DNA of 64,000 nucleotides from positions 1-64,000 of the forward strand of contig CAZEIM010000002.1 of NCBI GenBank assembly GCA_964512145.1, given 5' to 3'. The stretch comes from CAYOHR01 sp964512145. GTDB lineage: Bacteria > Bacteroidota > Bacteroidia > Flavobacteriales_G > JALEGO01. The notes beneath the pieces are model-generated. The model made no database searches. It had not been told where the DNA came from and saw only the letters and a list, made by a program, of their open reading frames with translations. Below, one piece after another: positions 63,271 through 64,000 of this stretch; positions within the stretch are counted from its first letter, which is position 1; every line of letters begins with the position of its first letter. Made by a program: the position numbers and the translations under genes.

Positions 63271-64000
63271 AATAATTGCCTCTGCTCAAGAAGTTTTTGA
63301 TATTGAGATTCAAGCATTACATCGCGTAAAATCAATGTTAAACGATCAATTTGAAGAAGCAATAGAAATATTACTGAATTGTTCCGGACGAATTATTGTT
63401 ACTGGTATTGGAAAAAGTGCCATTGTGGCTCAAAAAATAGTAGCTACTTTTAACTCTACAGGAACTCCATCTATTTTTATGCATGCAGCCGATGCGGTAC
63501 ATGGTGATTTAGGAATGGTGCAGCAAAATGATGCGGTTATTTTTTTATCGAATAGTGGTGAAAGCCCTGAAATTAAAGTACTTATTCCACTAATTAAACA
63601 ATTTGGCAATCCTATTATTGCTATAACGGGTAATAAGCAATCGTTTTTATCTCAAAACGCACAAGCCTGTTTAGTTTGTTATGTTGAACGCGAAGCTTGT
63701 CCAAACAATTTAGCTCCTACTAGTAGTACTACAGCGCAGCAAGTTATGGGTGATGCATTGGCGGTTACTTTATTAAAACTTAAAAATTTTAAAGATCAAG
63801 ATTTTGCAAAATTTCATCCCGGAGGAACCTTGGGAAAAAAATTATATCTAAAGGTGAAAGATTTGTGCGATACACAAAACAAATCATCCGTTAGTCCTTA
63901 TACCTCGGTAAAAGAAGTGATTATACAAATTACTACAAACCGTGTAGGAGCAGTAGTAGTTGAAGAAGATGAGAAAATTATTGGAATTATTACCGATGGA
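63251..64000 (+). CDS. kdsD: Arabinose 5-phosphate isomerase (3' truncated)
   Basis: Open to the window edge, 250 codons seen. First step of Kdo synthesis: ribulose 5-phosphate to arabinose 5-phosphate. The SIS domain has IVTGIGKSAIVAQKI, the STGTPSIFMHAADAVHGDLGM core and FLSNSGESPE; the HPGG motif ends it, and a CBS domain begins (VKDLC...EVIIQITTNRVGAVVVEEDEKIIGIITDG in part). TTG at 63251 is the likely start and overlaps the previous stop; no ATG lies near the conserved N-terminus. Confidence 0.9.
   Translation, partial: METKKTEIIASAQEVFDIEIQALHRVKSMLNDQFEEAIEILLNCSGRIIVTGIGKSAIVAQKIVATFNSTGTPSIFMHAADAVHGDLGMVQQNDAVIFLSNSGESPEIKVLIPLIKQFGNPIIAITGNKQSFLSQNAQACLVCYVEREACPNNLAPTSSTTAQQVMGDALAVTLLKLKNFKDQDFAKFHPGGTLGKKLYLKVKDLCDTQNKSSVSPYTSVKEVIIQITTNRVGAVVVEEDEKIIGIITDG

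Overview
The window is AT-rich bacterial chromosome from a member of the Bacteroidota, most like the Flavobacteriales or a related order. This rests on several independent signs: C-terminal type IX secretion (T9SS) sorting domains, SPI-type signal peptides that almost all leave Gln at +1, PD40/OmpA periplasmic scaffolds, a GH3-family enzyme, an animal-type glutaminyl cyclase, and promoters of the Bacteroidota form (-33 TTTG or TTG, -7 TAnnTTTG). No CRISPR array, phage, transposase or integron was seen, and no restriction or abortive-infection module. One tRNA gene, tRNA-Ser(GGA), is present. Four runs of N mark assembly gaps.

Layout. 1-1.6 kb: the tail of a T9SS cargo protein and an Omp28-like lipoprotein. 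1.7-7.8 kb: a plus-strand run of a 2-oxo acid dehydrogenase E2, a large TPR/PD40/OmpA-like protein, a DnaQ-like exonuclease and a frameshifted methyltransferase. 7.8-11.9 kb: a T9SS LVIVD-repeat protein, a small acidic/basic protein, tRNA-Ser, a SOUL protein and a lipoprotein. 11.9-16.9 kb (minus): rpiB, a frameshifted M28 peptidase and a polytopic membrane protein in one run, with a T9SS esterase beside them. 17.1-18.7 kb: an amino acid permease. 18.8-26.7 kb (minus): a lipoprotein nuclease, then the run cysS - glutaminyl cyclase - GH3 - TonB-type outer-membrane receptor. 26.9-33.9 kb: DUF4412 protein, Fur-family regulator, M1 aminopeptidase, Rieske-like lipoprotein, TPR protein, aroE and a small secreted protein. 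33.9-35.2 kb (minus): a DUF389 membrane protein.

35.3-41.9 kb: glmM, a cysteine desulfurase, then the lower phenylacetate pathway (paaG, paaH, paaI, paaJ) and a hotdog thioesterase. 41.9-45.1 kb (minus): four secreted proteins, including a T9SS gluzincin metalloprotease whose first codons contain a terminator. 45.2-48.5 kb: a giant charged repeat protein broken by two assembly gaps, and a small partner gene. 48.5-52.5 kb: ligA, dusB and a second 3-hydroxyacyl-CoA dehydrogenase. 52.5-56.8 kb (minus): a lipase-like hydrolase, an MqnP/UbiA prenyltransferase, bioD, bioA (broken by a 65-bp tandem duplication) and mtgA. 56.9-64 kb: an LpxH-like phosphoesterase, a TPR protein, a PorE-like protein, a T9SS cargo protein and the start of kdsD.

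Functional themes are the cell envelope and secretion (T9SS cargo, PorE-like scaffolds, glutaminyl cyclase, mtgA, kdsD, LpxH-like enzyme) and CoA-ester catabolism (E2, paa genes, 3-hydroxyacyl-CoA dehydrogenases). The least explained features are the charged repeat protein and its neighbours, the terminator buried in a start region, the broken bioA, and several genes whose start codon sits at or within about 10-20 nt of the predicted transcription start. No convincing new multi-gene system was found; the best candidate for follow-up is the 41.9-48.5 kb secreted-protein neighbourhood.
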